Shown piece after piece: positions 1-8,545 of a stretch of 64,000 nucleotides of DNA. The notes below the pieces were generated by a model that saw only the letters and a program-made list of their open reading frames with translations, made no database searches and had not been told where the DNA came from. The stretch spans positions 4,774,001 through 4,838,000 of the forward strand of contig NZ_CP107799.1 of NCBI RefSeq assembly GCF_041431135.1. The letters are read 5' to 3'. Position numbers and translations under genes: made by a program. This stretch comes from Streptomyces sp. NBC_00554. Lineage in GTDB: Bacteria > Actinomycetota > Actinomycetes > Streptomycetales > Streptomycetaceae. Position 1 is the first letter of the stretch, and the number at the start of each line of letters is the position of its first letter.

Positions 1-378
1 ACCCCGTTGACCCTGACTCCGCAGTACGGCGGCTACTCGGACTTCCTGTCCGACGACACCCGGCGCGGCGAGTTCGACATCAAGTTCGCCATAAGCACGG
101 CGCACGGGGTGCCGACCCGGCCGTCGTCGCACTGCTCAGTGGGCAGCGATGAGGACGCGGTCCACCTCGTACTCAAGGACACCGATCCCACCCGGGTGAT
201 ATCCACGGATCCCCTGGTCGTCACCTTCGGCGCCCAGGACACGGAGTTCGCCGCCCCGGGCACGAGTGGCTGCGGCCCCCTGCGCCGCACACTCGACCGA
301 GCCCTGGGCCTGCCGTCCGCGTCGGGGGCGAACGCCTTCGACATGGACGTCACGGTGGCCATCCGGCCCTACATATAG
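1..378 (+). CDS. Hypothetical protein, C-terminal part (5' end outside window)
   Basis: The reading frame is open from the first base and stops at TAG 376-378, so this is the 3' end of a longer gene. The visible 125 residues have Streptomyces-like codon use. They contain two cysteines (in HCSVG and SGCGP) spaced as for a disulfide, mixed beta-type sequence, and the C-terminal ending DVTVAIRPYI. The TTG at base 7 is not preceded by a visible ribosome site and is unlikely to be the true start. I do not recognise the family. The cysteines and the neighbouring secreted genes suggest an exported protein, but that is inference. Confidence 0.6.
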   Translation, partial: TPLTLTPQYGGYSDFLSDDTRRGEFDIKFAISTAHGVPTRPSSHCSVGSDEDAVHLVLKDTDPTRVISTDPLVVTFGAQDTEFAAPGTSGCGPLRRTLDRALGLPSASGANAFDMDVTVAIRPYI

Positions 379-492
379 ACCGGTTCGGTGAGTCATTGCC
401 GGTACCTGTGACCCACGGGCACCCTCGCCGCACCGCGCCCCGCCGGACGAATCCGGCGAGGCGCGATAGCGGAACCCCTCATCCACCAACCG

Positions 493-1077
493 TCAGCAGT
501 AAGCCTTGGCCGCCTTCTTGGCGGTACCCCTGGCCGGTGCCTCGGTGCACTTCACGCCGCCCTCGGTCTGGACGCTCCAGCTGCGGGCCTTGCCGTACGC
601 CTTCTTGCCGTAGCCGGTCCCGCTACCGTTGCAGGTCTTGGCCTCCCAGTAGCCGGAGGCCTTCTTCACACCGCTGAAGACGACATACGTGCCGGACTTG
701 TTGAAGTTGAACTCGACCGACTCACTGGTCTCCTTCGTCTTCTCTCCGGCCTTGGTCAGAGTGCCGGAGACGTGGGCGTCCATGCTGGAGATGACCCACT
801 GCGCCGAGTAGCTGGCACCGGCGGTGATCTCACGGCCGGAGCTCACGGTCGAGCGATAGGTGGCCGACTTCGTGTACTTGCCGGTGCCGTCCTGAGGGAT
901 GTTGATCTGCTTGGCGTGGGTGATGACCCACGCCGACGACAGCGAGGTCCAGGTGGCGTGCTTGTAGCCGGGCTCACAGATGATCGGCGCGGCGCTGGCC
1001 ACACCGGCCGGCAAGCCCACCATCAGCAGGGCTGCGATACCGGTCGTGGCCATGGTCGCCGTCAGTCGCTTGTTCAA
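493..1077 (-). CDS. Secreted beta-rich hypothetical protein
   Basis: 194 residues. I chose TTG 1077-1075 because GGGGAG lies six bases upstream and it gives a normal Sec signal: basic NKR, a hydrophobic stretch (GIAALLMVGLPAGV) and an ASA-AP cleavage site near residue 28. The mature part has four cysteines and long alternating Ser/Thr-hydrophobic stretches (around residues 60-140), followed by a lysine-rich tail. Such alternation is seen in amphipathic beta-hairpin proteins, including pore-forming toxins of the aerolysin/ETX type, but no diagnostic motif is present, so no function is assigned. It is likely extracellular. It is monocistronic and converges on the partial gene at the window start. 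Confidence 0.75.
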   Translation of the reverse strand: MNKRLTATMATTGIAALLMVGLPAGVASAAPIICEPGYKHATWTSLSSAWVITHAKQINIPQDGTGKYTKSATYRSTVSSGREITAGASYSAQWVISSMDAHVSGTLTKAGEKTKETSESVEFNFNKSGTYVVFSGVKKASGYWEAKTCNGSGTGYGKKAYGKARSWSVQTEGGVKCTEAPARGTAKKAAKAYC

Positions 1078-1509
1078 TGCAAACTCCCCGTTTGGTGATC
1101 CATGCCCCGAACAACTTGTCGGGGCACGGCCAAATAGAAGCAGTCGCATTAGCGACGCGCAAGAAGATTTCCGGGCTCGAACGAAATCCGGCGTAGCGTC
1201 GAATAGCCTTGCCCATCAGGCATGTTGGCGAATCGACACACCGCCGCGATCGATCAATGACAATCATGACCATTCACTAACACAAACAGGACAAGGCCGC
1301 GACGGCCGACATGCCCCACGCGTACAAGGTGCGGGCACTGAACGCGGCCTCGCCCGGCGCGGAGTCCGCACTGTCCCCCTGAGGTGTCGGCGACCCCCGG
1401 CGGCCTGACGGTCAAACGCGCGCAAGATCCGTACAACCAAGCCGCGTCCTCACGAGTCCTGATCGTCAACGGCTTTGCCCGCCGTTGACGATCAGGAGCG
1501 AAGGAACGC
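1078..1509. other. Intergenic region between two divergent secreted-protein genes
   Basis: 432 bases without a credible gene. It carries the promoters of the leftward secreted gene and the rightward PA14/FN3 gene. The only structure I can support is the 16-bp perfect inverted repeat just in front of the latter (listed separately). Confidence 0.5.
1458..1496 (+). promoter_or_regulatory. 16-bp perfect inverted repeat at the 5' leader of the PA14/FN3 gene
   Basis: Left arm 1458-1473 and right arm 1481-1496 are perfect reverse complements (core GATCGTCAACGG) around a 7-base loop. The right arm runs into the purine-rich AGGAGCGAAGGAA ribosome-binding stretch in front of ATG 1510. It can be an operator, a hairpin in the mRNA leader that masks the ribosome site, or a terminator of upstream transcription. 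There is no T-run after it, which argues against a simple terminator. Confidence 0.55.
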
Positions 1510-4005
1510 ATGAACCCAGCGAGACCCACGACGGCCGCAGTCGCCGGCACCGTCGTGCTCATCACCGCGGCCGGCCTGCTCGTGGCCGCCAACTCCGCCT
1601 CCGCCGCGACGAGTTGCGCATCACCGGTCTACAAACGGCAGTTCTTCGCGAACACCAACTTCTCCGGTACGCCGAAGAAGACCGACTGCGATACGGCCAT
1701 CGACCAGAACTGGGGCACGGGTGCGCCCGCCTCCGGCATGCCGACCAACAATTTCGGCGTCCGCTGGACGGTGACCCGCGACTTCGGCTCCGGCGGCCCC
1801 TTCGCCCTCCCCGTCTCCACCCAGGACGGCATCCGCGTCTACCTCGACGGCACCCGCAAGGTCGACATCTGGAAGAACGTGTCGTCCACGGTGAAGAAGA
1901 CCGTCAACGTCACCGTCCCCAAGGGCAAGCACACCCTCCGCGTCGACTACGTCAACTGGACCGGCACCGCGAACGTCAAGTTCGCCTACACGCCCAGGAC
2001 TTCGGCCACCGTCGACAAGGTCAAGCCCCTCACCCCGACGGGCACAGCGGTCACGTACGACAAGACCACCGGCAAAGCCAAGCTCACCTGGACGAAGAAC
2101 AAAGAGCTGGACCTCGCGAGCTACCGCGTCTACCGGCGCCTTCAGGGCAGCACCACCTGGACCAAGCTCACCACCACGACCGCCACCTCGTACACCGACA
2201 CGACCCTGCCGAAGACGGGCAAGACGTACTACTACGAGGTCCGCGCCTACGACAAGGCGGGCAACTCCTCGGCCGGAAGCGCCGACAAGCCCGTCACCAC
2301 CGTGGACAAGACCCCGCCGGCCGCGCCGTTCGTCGAGATGGACGCGTGCGCGTCCCTCGAGCCCTACGCGGCCCCGCAGCTCGTCACCACCGCGGAGAAC
2401 AAGGCCGACATCGCCTGGTACGAGATGCAGCGGCTGAACGCCGCCACCGGCGCCTGGAGCACCATCTACTCCGGTGCCAAGGGCGCGATCTGCGACACCG
2501 GGTACCGCTTGGACGGCAGCAAGGTCACCTACCGCGGGCGGGCCCGTGACGCCGCCGGGAACTGGTCCGCGTACTCGGCCGCCACCACGGTCACCACCTC
2601 CGACCTGACGCCGCCGGCACCCGTCACCGACGCCCGCGTCGAGTACGAGTCGGGCGTTCCCCACCTGGTGTGGTCGACCGCCGACGAGGCCGCCTCGTAC
2701 CAGGTCCTGCAGTACGTGCCGTCCACCGGCGGGTACATCGACGCCCTGGCCGCGAGCACGGGTACGACGGTCACCACGACGACCGCGACGGACGTCGTCC
2801 CGATGCAGCGGCTGGCCGTCTCCGACACCTACCGGTATGTGGTCCGGGCGGTGGACACGGCCGGTAACGCTGCCGCGCCGGCAGAGGTCGAACTCGCCCT
2901 GGCGGAACGGCCGGAGCCCGTCACCGCCCACAAGGTGACCGCGGCCGCGTACGGCCAATGGGGCGTGCAGCTGGACTGGCGCACCTCCGACCCCTGGGGG
3001 ATCGACGACAGCACGCGATCCTCCTTCCGGATCCTGCGGACGGACACCACGACCGGGACCAGCACCGTCGTGGACCAGTGCGTCTCCCACATGTCGCCCG
3101 ACAGCGGGACGCTCGAATCCCCGTACACGTACACGCTCTCGTGGGCCTCCGGCACCGACCCCGCCTACGCCAAGGGCAGCTCCACCGCCATCTCCTCCTG
3201 CCTGGACGCCTCCGGCGAGTCCGAGACCGCCTACGAGTACCGCGTCATCGCGGTCGACTCCTACGGGCACGCCTCGGAGCCCAGCACGGCCTCGGCGACG
3301 GCCACCACGCCGGACACCCTGCGGCCAGGGCCCGTCACCGACCTGACTGCGGAGCAGATCCCGATGGGTGTGCGGCTCACCTGGACGGCCCCGACCGACG
3401 ACCCCGACCCGGTCCAGGGATACCTGGTGTGGCAGGGCAGCACCGATCCGGACACCGGCGAGACGGTCTGGAAGCGCAACTGCTGGGGCGGGGACTCCCT
3501 GGGCGAGACCGAGATCCTGTGCGCGACCGTCCCCGACGGGAAGGAGCACGTGTACCGGGTGGTCGGGTACGACTACCAGCCGGGCACGGACGCGGGCGTG
3601 GAGGACTACGACGAGTCGGAGTACATCCCGATGAGCTACCACCCGGTGGACGTGCGGGTCACCCTGCCCGACACCCGGCCACCGGGATGGACGGGCACCG
3701 GGGTCGGCGAGGCCCCGTACCCGAACCTCTACCGGAGCTGCAACGACAGCCTGTTCTCGACCGTTCCCTGCACGGTGTACCTGGGTTACGACTACCGGGT
3801 GGAGCGGTGGGACCCGGCCGGCGGGGCATGGTCCACGCTCGACGCGGGGGTGGTGAGCGACTCGTGGCCCGTGTCCTCCACGGACACGACCGTGTACGCG
3901 GACCGTCTGGGCCTCTACTACTACCGCGTGGTGTACATCAGCCCCGAGGGGGTCGAGGAGACCGTGCGGAGCGAGGCGTACGGGATCTGGGCCAGCTGGT
4001 TCTGA
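1510..4005 (+). CDS. Secreted multidomain protein: PA14-like domain plus fibronectin type III repeats
   Basis: 831 residues starting at ATG 1510 behind AGGAGCGAAGGA. The signal peptide has a hydrophobic core (VVLITAAGLLVAA) and an ASA-AT site near residue 33. Residues about 38-160 look like a PA14 domain (FANTNFSGTP, NNFGVRWT, DGIRVYLDG, HTLRVDYVNWTG). After that come several fibronectin type III modules marked by TYYYEVRAYDKAGN, TYRGRARDAAGN, TYRYVVRAVDTAGN and EYRVIAVDSYGH. Such proteins are exported and bind carbohydrate or the cell surface. No catalytic domain is visible, so it is probably a binding or structural protein. It ends at a shared bidirectional terminator facing the heat-shock operon. 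Confidence 0.85.
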   Translation: MNPARPTTAAVAGTVVLITAAGLLVAANSASAATSCASPVYKRQFFANTNFSGTPKKTDCDTAIDQNWGTGAPASGMPTNNFGVRWTVTRDFGSGGPFALPVSTQDGIRVYLDGTRKVDIWKNVSSTVKKTVNVTVPKGKHTLRVDYVNWTGTANVKFAYTPRTSATVDKVKPLTPTGTAVTYDKTTGKAKLTWTKNKELDLASYRVYRRLQGSTTWTKLTTTTATSYTDTTLPKTGKTYYYEVRAYDKAGNSSAGSADKPVTTVDKTPPAAPFVEMDACASLEPYAAPQLVTTAENKADIAWYEMQRLNAATGAWSTIYSGAKGAICDTGYRLDGSKVTYRGRARDAAGNWSAYSAATTVTTSDLTPPAPVTDARVEYESGVPHLVWSTADEAASYQVLQYVPSTGGYIDALAASTGTTVTTTTATDVVPMQRLAVSDTYRYVVRAVDTAGNAAAPAEVELALAERPEPVTAHKVTAAAYGQWGVQLDWRTSDPWGIDDSTRSSFRILRTDTTTGTSTVVDQCVSHMSPDSGTLESPYTYTLSWASGTDPAYAKGSSTAISSCLDASGESETAYEYRVIAVDSYGHASEPSTASATATTPDTLRPGPVTDLTAEQIPMGVRLTWTAPTDDPDPVQGYLVWQGSTDPDTGETVWKRNCWGGDSLGETEILCATVPDGKEHVYRVVGYDYQPGTDAGVEDYDESEYIPMSYHPVDVRVTLPDTRPPGWTGTGVGEAPYPNLYRSCNDSLFSTVPCTVYLGYDYRVERWDPAGGAWSTLDAGVVSDSWPVSSTDTTVYADRLGLYYYRVVYISPEGVEETVRSEAYGIWASWF

Positions 4006-4029
4006 CCCGAGCGGAGTGCCGCGTACGAC

Positions 4030-4064
4030 GAAGGGGCCCGGAGGTTCAACCTCCGGGCCCCTTC
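4030..4064. terminator. Bidirectional rho-independent terminator
   Basis: A 15-bp or longer perfect stem (GAAGGGGCCCGGAGG / CCTCCGGGCCCCTTC) with a 5-base loop lies between the converging PA14/FN3 gene and hspR. It can terminate both. Confidence 0.85.
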
Positions 4065-4075
4065 ACGCAGTTCGG

Positions 4076-4528
4076 CTACTCCGGCGACCGCTTCGGCCGC
4101 CACACCACCAGCGCACTCGTCTGCTGAACCTCCTGGTACGGAACCAGGTCGCGGCGGTACGAGGCGTGGACCGCCGCCTCGCGCTGCTGCATCGCGGCTG
4201 CCGCGCCGTCCACCGCCGACTGGAGTTCGGCGACGCGCTGCTGGAGCGCGGCGACCTGGTTCTCCAGCTCGATGATGCGCTTGATGCCGGCGAGGTTGAT
4301 GCCCTCGTCCTGCGACAACGCCTGGACGGCGCGCAGCAGTTCGATGTCGCGGGCCGAGTAGCGCCGGCCGCGCCCGGCCGTGCGGTCGGGAGAGACCAGG
4401 CCGAGGCGGTCGTACTGACGCAGGGTCTGCGGGTGCAGGCCGGAGAGCTGGGCCGCCACCGAGATGACGTAGACCGGCGTCTCCTCGGTCAGTTCGTACG
4501 GGTTGCGTCGACGGCCGGTTCCATCCAT
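4076..4528 (-). CDS. hspR: HspR, MerR-family heat-shock repressor
   Basis: 150 residues. Start ATG 4528 (MDGTGRRRNPYELTEETPVY) sits behind GAGGA and matches the known Streptomyces HspR N-terminus. The MerR winged helix spans about residues 20-90 (SVAAQLSGLHPQTLRQYDR, RGRRYSARDIELL). A coiled-coil dimerisation helix follows (IIELENQVAALQQRVAEL). In Streptomyces, HspR represses dnaK operons by binding HAIR boxes, with DnaK as co-repressor. Here it is the last gene of dnaK-grpE-dnaJ-hspR, 7 bases after the dnaJ stop, and a perfect HAIR box precedes dnaK, so autoregulation is expected. Confidence 0.97.
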   Translation of the reverse strand: MDGTGRRRNPYELTEETPVYVISVAAQLSGLHPQTLRQYDRLGLVSPDRTAGRGRRYSARDIELLRAVQALSQDEGINLAGIKRIIELENQVAALQQRVAELQSAVDGAAAAMQQREAAVHASYRRDLVPYQEVQQTSALVVWRPKRSPE

Positions 4529-4535
4529 GGCGTCC

Positions 4536-5720
4536 TCATGCTCCCTTCGCGGCCTGGAACAGCTCCGCCCGCGGGTCCTCTCCCGCGGTCGCCTCGCGAT
4601 ACGCCTCCAGGGCGTCACGAGCCTTGCCCGACACGTCCGTGGGGACCGACACCTCGACGGTGACCAGCAGGTCTCCGCGGGTGCCGTCCTTGCGGACCGC
4701 GCCCTTGCCGCGGGCGCGCATGGTGCGGCCGTTCGGCGTGCCCGGCGGCAGCTTCAGGGTCACCGCGGGTCCGCCCAGGGTGGGCACCTTGACCTCGCCG
4801 CCGAGGGCCGCCTCCGCGAAGGTGACGGGGACGGTGACGGTGAGGTTGTCGCCCTTGCGGCCGAAGACCGGGTGGGCATCGACGTGGACGGTGACGTACA
4901 GGTCGCCCGCGGGGCCGCCCCGTTCACCCGGGGCGCCCTTGCCACGGAGGCGGATGCGCTGGTTGTCGCTGACGCCGGCCGGGATACGGACCTGCATCGT
5001 GCGCGAGGACTTGGCGCGGCCGCTGCCGCTGCAGACCTCGCAGGGGGTCTCCGCGATCAGACCGCGGCCCTTGCAGTCGGGGCAGGGGTCGGTGAGGGAG
5101 AACCCGCCGCCGGAGCCCCGGGCGACCTGGCCGGTGCCGACGCACGTCGGGCACACGCGGGGTGTGCCGTTCGCGTCGCCGGTGCCCGAACACGCCTTGC
5201 AGGGCGCCTGGGAGGTCATCCGCAGCGGAACCGTCGCGCCGTCCACCGCCTCGGTGAAGCTGAGCGTCACCTCGGTGTCGATGTCCTGGCCGCGCCGGGG
5301 CTGCGTACGGGTACCGGTGGTGGCGCCGCCGCGGTTGAACAGCCCGCCGAACACGTCGCCGATCCCGCCGCCGAAGCCGCCGCCCTGCGGACCGCCGCCC
5401 TGGGTGCCGCCTCCGAAGAGGTCACCCAGGTCGAAGTTGAAGTTGCCGCCGCCGGCACCGGGGCCCGGACGGAAGCCGCCGTTGCCGAAGAGGGCGCGTG
5501 CCTCGTCGTACTCCTTGCGCTTCTTGGGGTCCCCGAGGATGTCGTTCGCCTCGGAGATCTCCTTGAAGCGCTCCTCCGCCTTGGCGTTGCCCTTGTTGGC
5601 GTCCGGGTGGAACTCGCGGGCGAGCTTCCGGTACGCCTTCTTGATCTCGGCCTCGGTGGCGTCCTTGGGGACGCCGAGGACCTTGTAGTAGTCCTTCTCG
5701 ATGAAGTCCTTGGTGCTCAT
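4536..5720 (-). CDS. dnaJ: Chaperone DnaJ
   Basis: 394 residues, full length for DnaJ. The J domain (residues 1-75) has the HPD motif at 38-40. A Gly/Phe-rich linker runs to about residue 140. The zinc-binding region has the four CxxCxGxG repeats (CKACSGTG, CPTCVGTG, CPDCKGRG, CEVCSGSG), and a C-terminal substrate-binding part follows. It stimulates DnaK ATPase activity and delivers unfolded clients in the cytoplasm. It is the third gene of the heat-shock operon, 33 bases after grpE. Start ATG 5720 is preceded by GAGGGACGTCGAGG. Confidence 0.97.
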   Translation of the reverse strand: MSTKDFIEKDYYKVLGVPKDATEAEIKKAYRKLAREFHPDANKGNAKAEERFKEISEANDILGDPKKRKEYDEARALFGNGGFRPGPGAGGGNFNFDLGDLFGGGTQGGGPQGGGFGGGIGDVFGGLFNRGGATTGTRTQPRRGQDIDTEVTLSFTEAVDGATVPLRMTSQAPCKACSGTGDANGTPRVCPTCVGTGQVARGSGGGFSLTDPCPDCKGRGLIAETPCEVCSGSGRAKSSRTMQVRIPAGVSDNQRIRLRGKGAPGERGGPAGDLYVTVHVDAHPVFGRKGDNLTVTVPVTFAEAALGGEVKVPTLGGPAVTLKLPPGTPNGRTMRARGKGAVRKDGTRGDLLVTVEVSVPTDVSGKARDALEAYREATAGEDPRAELFQAAKGA

Positions 5721-5753
5721 CCTCGACGTCCCTCCTCTCTCATACGTTCAACG

Positions 5754-6416
5754 TCAGCCCTCGTCCGGGCCACCGCTCTCCTTGTCGTCCGCCGCGTCGG
5801 CCGCCGTGTCCTCGGACTTGACGGGCTGCGCACCGGGCTGGGGCTCGGCGACGGCCACCCGCGCGGGGCGGATGGTGCGCTCGCCGAAGCGATACCCCGG
5901 CTGCAGAATCGCCACGCACGTCGTCTCCGTGACGTCCGGCGCGTACGAGTGCATCAGGGCCTCGTGGATCATCGGGTCGAAGGGCTCGCCCTCCTTGCCG
6001 AACTGCTGAAGTCCCATCTTCGCCGCGACGGACTCCAGCGACTCGGCCACCGACTTGAAGCCGCCGACCAGTTCGCCGTGGTCCCGCGCGCGGTTGATGT
6101 TGTCGAGCACCGGCAGGAGCTCGGTCAGGAGGTTCGCGATGGCGACCTCCTTGACCGCGATCCGGTCGCGCTCGACCCGGCGGCGGTAGTTCTGGTACTC
6201 GGCCTGGAGCCGCTGGAGGTCCGCCGTGCGCTCGCCGAGCGCCGTACGCACCTGGTCCAGCTGGGCCGTCAGACCGGCCAGTTGTGCCTGTGCTGCTGCT
6301 GATTCGTCCCCGGCCGGGGCCGCCCCCGAAGGGGCGGCCGTCGGCTCGGCGTCGTCAGGGGTGGCGCCGGAAGGGACGTCAGGCTTCTCTTCGAAGCCCG
6401 GGGTCTCCTCCGTCAC
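5754..6416 (-). CDS. grpE: Nucleotide exchange factor GrpE
   Basis: 220 residues. A low-complexity acidic/Ala N-terminus (1-65) is followed by the long GrpE coiled coil (LAGLTAQLDQVRTALGERTADL) and the beta-domain with its signature (DPMIHEALM...PGYRFGERTIRPARVAVAE). It releases ADP from DnaK. The GTG start at 6416 overlaps the dnaK stop (GTGA), so translation is coupled to dnaK. The tail DAADDKESGGPDEG is typical of actinomycete GrpE. Confidence 0.96.
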   Translation of the reverse strand: MTEETPGFEEKPDVPSGATPDDAEPTAAPSGAAPAGDESAAAQAQLAGLTAQLDQVRTALGERTADLQRLQAEYQNYRRRVERDRIAVKEVAIANLLTELLPVLDNINRARDHGELVGGFKSVAESLESVAAKMGLQQFGKEGEPFDPMIHEALMHSYAPDVTETTCVAILQPGYRFGERTIRPARVAVAEPQPGAQPVKSEDTAADAADDKESGGPDEG

Positions 6417-8260
6417 GCGGCACCGTCCTTGCGGTCACGGTCCTCGTCGACGATCTCCGCGTCGACCACGTCGTCGTCGGACCTCGGCGCCTCGGCACCG
6501 GGGGCGTCACCCGCGGCCTGTGCGGCGTTGGCGTCGGCGTACATCGCCTGGCCGAGCTTCTGCGAGACCGCCGCGACCTTCTCGGTGGCGGTGCGGATCT
6601 CGGCGGTGTCCTCGCCCTTGAGCGCGGCCTTCAGCTCCTCGACGGAGGCCTCGACCTCGGTCTTGACCTCGCCGGGGACCTTGTCCTCGTTGTCCTTGAG
6701 GAACTTCTCCGTCTGGTAGACGAGCTGCTCGCCCTGGTTGCGGGACTCGGCGGCCTCGCGGCGGGCGTGGTCCTCCTCCGCGTACTTCTCGGCCTCTTCG
6801 CGCATCCGGTTGACCTCGTCCTTCGGCAGCGAGGAGCCACCGGTGACGGTCATCTTCTGCTCCTTGCCCGTGCCAAGGTCCTTGGCCGTGACGTGCATGA
6901 TGCCGTTGGCGTCGATGTCGAAGGCGACCTCGATCTGCGGGACACCACGCGGGGCCGGCGGCAGGCCGGTCAGCTCGAACATCCCGAGCTTCTTGTTGTA
7001 CGCCGCGATCTCGCGCTCGCCCTGGTAGACCTGGATCTGCACGGAGGGCTGGTTGTCCTCGGCGGTGGTGAAGATCTCGGACCGCTTGGTCGGGATCGTC
7101 GTGTTCCGCTCGATGAGCTTCGTCATGATGCCGCCCTTGGTCTCAATACCCAGGGACAGCGGGGTCACGTCGAGGAGCAGGACGTCCTTGACCTCACCCT
7201 TGAGGACACCGGCCTGGAGGGCGGCGCCGATGGCGACGACCTCGTCCGGGTTGACACCCTTGTTGGCGTCCTGACCGCCGGTCAGCTCCTTGACGAGCTC
7301 GGCGACGGCGGGCATACGGGTGGAGCCACCGACGAGAACGACGTGGTCGATCTCGGACAGCTGGATACCGGCGTCCTTGATGACGTTGTGGAACGGCGTC
7401 TTGCAGCGCTCCAGAAGGTCGGCCGTCAGCTGCTGGAACTGGGCGCGCGTGAGCTTCTCGTCCAGGTGCAGCGGGCCCTCGGCGGAGGCCGTGATGTAGG
7501 GCAGGTTGATCGAGGTCTCGGTGGACGAGGACAGCTCGATCTTGGCCTTCTCGGCAGCCTCACGGAGGCGCTGGAGGGCCATCTTGTCCTTGGCCAGGTC
7601 CACGCCGTGACCGGAGCGGAACTGCTGGACCAGGTAGTCCATGACCCGCTGGTCCCAGTCGTCACCACCGAGGTGGTTGTCGCCGTTCGTGGCCTTCACC
7701 TCGACGACGCCGTCGCCGATCTCGAGCAGCGAGACGTCGAAGGTGCCACCACCGAGGTCGAAGACGAGGATCGTCTGGTCGTCCTTGTCGAGGCCGTACG
7801 CCAGGGCGGCGGCCGTCGGCTCGTTGACGATACGCAGGACGTTCAGGCCCGCGATCTCGCCGGCCTCCTTCGTCGCCTGACGCTCGGAGTCGTTGAAGTA
7901 CGCCGGAACGGTGATGACCGCGTCCGTGACCTTCTCGCCCAGGTACGCCTCGGCGTCGCGCTTCAGCTTCTGCAGGATGAAGGCGCTCATCTGCTGCGGG
8001 TTGAAGTGCTTCCCGTCGAGCTCGATCTTCCAGTCCGTACCCATGTGACGCTTCACGGACCTGATCGTCCGGTCCACGTTCGTGACCGCCTGGCGCTTGG
8101 CGACCTCGCCGACGAGCACCTCACCGTTCTTCGCGAAGGCGACGACGGACGGCGTGGTCCTGGCACCCTCGGCGTTGGTGATGACGGTGGGCTCGCCGCC
8201 CTCCAGAACGCTGACGACGGAGTTAGTCGTGCCCAGGTCGATGCCGACCGCACGTGCCAT
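6413..8260 (-). CDS. dnaK: Chaperone DnaK (Hsp70)
   Basis: 615 residues. The ATPase domain starts with GIDLGTTNS (6-14) and has the phosphate-binding motif DLGGGTFDVS (near 170) and VVLVGGSTRMPAV (near 310). The substrate-binding domain has DVTPLSLGIETKGG and the linker LLLDV. The C-terminal lid ends in an acidic tail. It is the first gene of the operon. The start has GGAGGAATTGAAATG. It is preceded by HAIR operators and so is expected to be repressed by HspR in a DnaK-sensitive way. Confidence 0.98.
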   Translation of the reverse strand: MARAVGIDLGTTNSVVSVLEGGEPTVITNAEGARTTPSVVAFAKNGEVLVGEVAKRQAVTNVDRTIRSVKRHMGTDWKIELDGKHFNPQQMSAFILQKLKRDAEAYLGEKVTDAVITVPAYFNDSERQATKEAGEIAGLNVLRIVNEPTAAALAYGLDKDDQTILVFDLGGGTFDVSLLEIGDGVVEVKATNGDNHLGGDDWDQRVMDYLVQQFRSGHGVDLAKDKMALQRLREAAEKAKIELSSSTETSINLPYITASAEGPLHLDEKLTRAQFQQLTADLLERCKTPFHNVIKDAGIQLSEIDHVVLVGGSTRMPAVAELVKELTGGQDANKGVNPDEVVAIGAALQAGVLKGEVKDVLLLDVTPLSLGIETKGGIMTKLIERNTTIPTKRSEIFTTAEDNQPSVQIQVYQGEREIAAYNKKLGMFELTGLPPAPRGVPQIEVAFDIDANGIMHVTAKDLGTGKEQKMTVTGGSSLPKDEVNRMREEAEKYAEEDHARREAAESRNQGEQLVYQTEKFLKDNEDKVPGEVKTEVEASVEELKAALKGEDTAEIRTATEKVAAVSQKLGQAMYADANAAQAAGDAPGAEAPRSDDDVVDAEIVDEDRDRKDGAA

Positions 8261-8280
8261 TTCAATTCCTCCAGCAATGA

Positions 8281-8301
8281 CTTGAGTGGAACGGACTCAA
8301 G
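8281..8301 (-). promoter_or_regulatory. Perfect HAIR operator (HspR box) of the dnaK operon
   Basis: CTTGAGT (8281-8287), seven bases, ACTCAAG (8295-8301): an exact match to the HAIR consensus CTTGAGT-N7-ACTCAAG, 20 bases upstream of the dnaK start codon. Confidence 0.95.
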
Positions 8302-8332
8302 TGTGCACGACGCTCGCCGCGTGGTCAACAGA

Positions 8333-8353
8333 GCTGAGTCGAGGAGGCTCAAC
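8333..8353 (-). promoter_or_regulatory. Second, imperfect HAIR-like box near the dnaK promoter
   Basis: Read on the minus strand this is GTTGAGC-N7-ACTCAGC (8353-8333), five of seven matches in each half-site and the same N7 spacing as HAIR. Multiple HAIR boxes are known in front of Streptomyces dnaK. The TTGAGC may also serve as part of a -35 element. Confidence 0.6.
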
Positions 8354-8399
8354 TCTTATCTGTTTCTTACGCGCACCTTGCGTCTGACCTGGGAATTTT

Positions 8400-8545
8400 A
8401 GCCCGTCCGGCTGTGGATTCTCAGCCCGTCCGACTGTGGATTCTCAGCCGGTCCGGCGGGGGAATCTTCAGCCCGTCCGGCGTTTGAGGACGAGCCCTTC
8501 GGGCGTTCGGGGGTCTGGGGGCGGAGCCCCCGGGGGACGGGAATG
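8400..8545. repeat. Degenerate tandem repeats plus a Streptomyces-type intergenic palindromic repeat
   Basis: Three to four copies of a 23-24-base unit (AGCCCGTCCGGCTGTGGATTC and variants) begin at 8400, 8423, 8446 and 8470. The last runs into CGTTTGAGGACGAGCCCTTCG and GGGTCTGGGGGCGGAGCCCCCGGG. This last part is the GC-rich dispersed element commonly found between Streptomyces genes. The stretch overlaps the 3' end of the neighbouring transferase gene. Confidence 0.7.

Noticed and set aside
1621..3642. 673-codon minus-strand frame over the PA14/FN3 gene
   Set aside because: A GC-rich shadow of the plus-strand gene, without family pattern or ribosome site.
6284..8401. 705-codon plus-strand frame across dnaK
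   Set aside because: Shadow of dnaK; Leu/Val/Asp/Gly/Arg-rich with no domain.
8261..8420. CIRCE element (HrcA box) for dnaK
   Set aside because: No TTAGCACTC-N9-GAGTGCTAA-type repeat; the operators are HAIR type.
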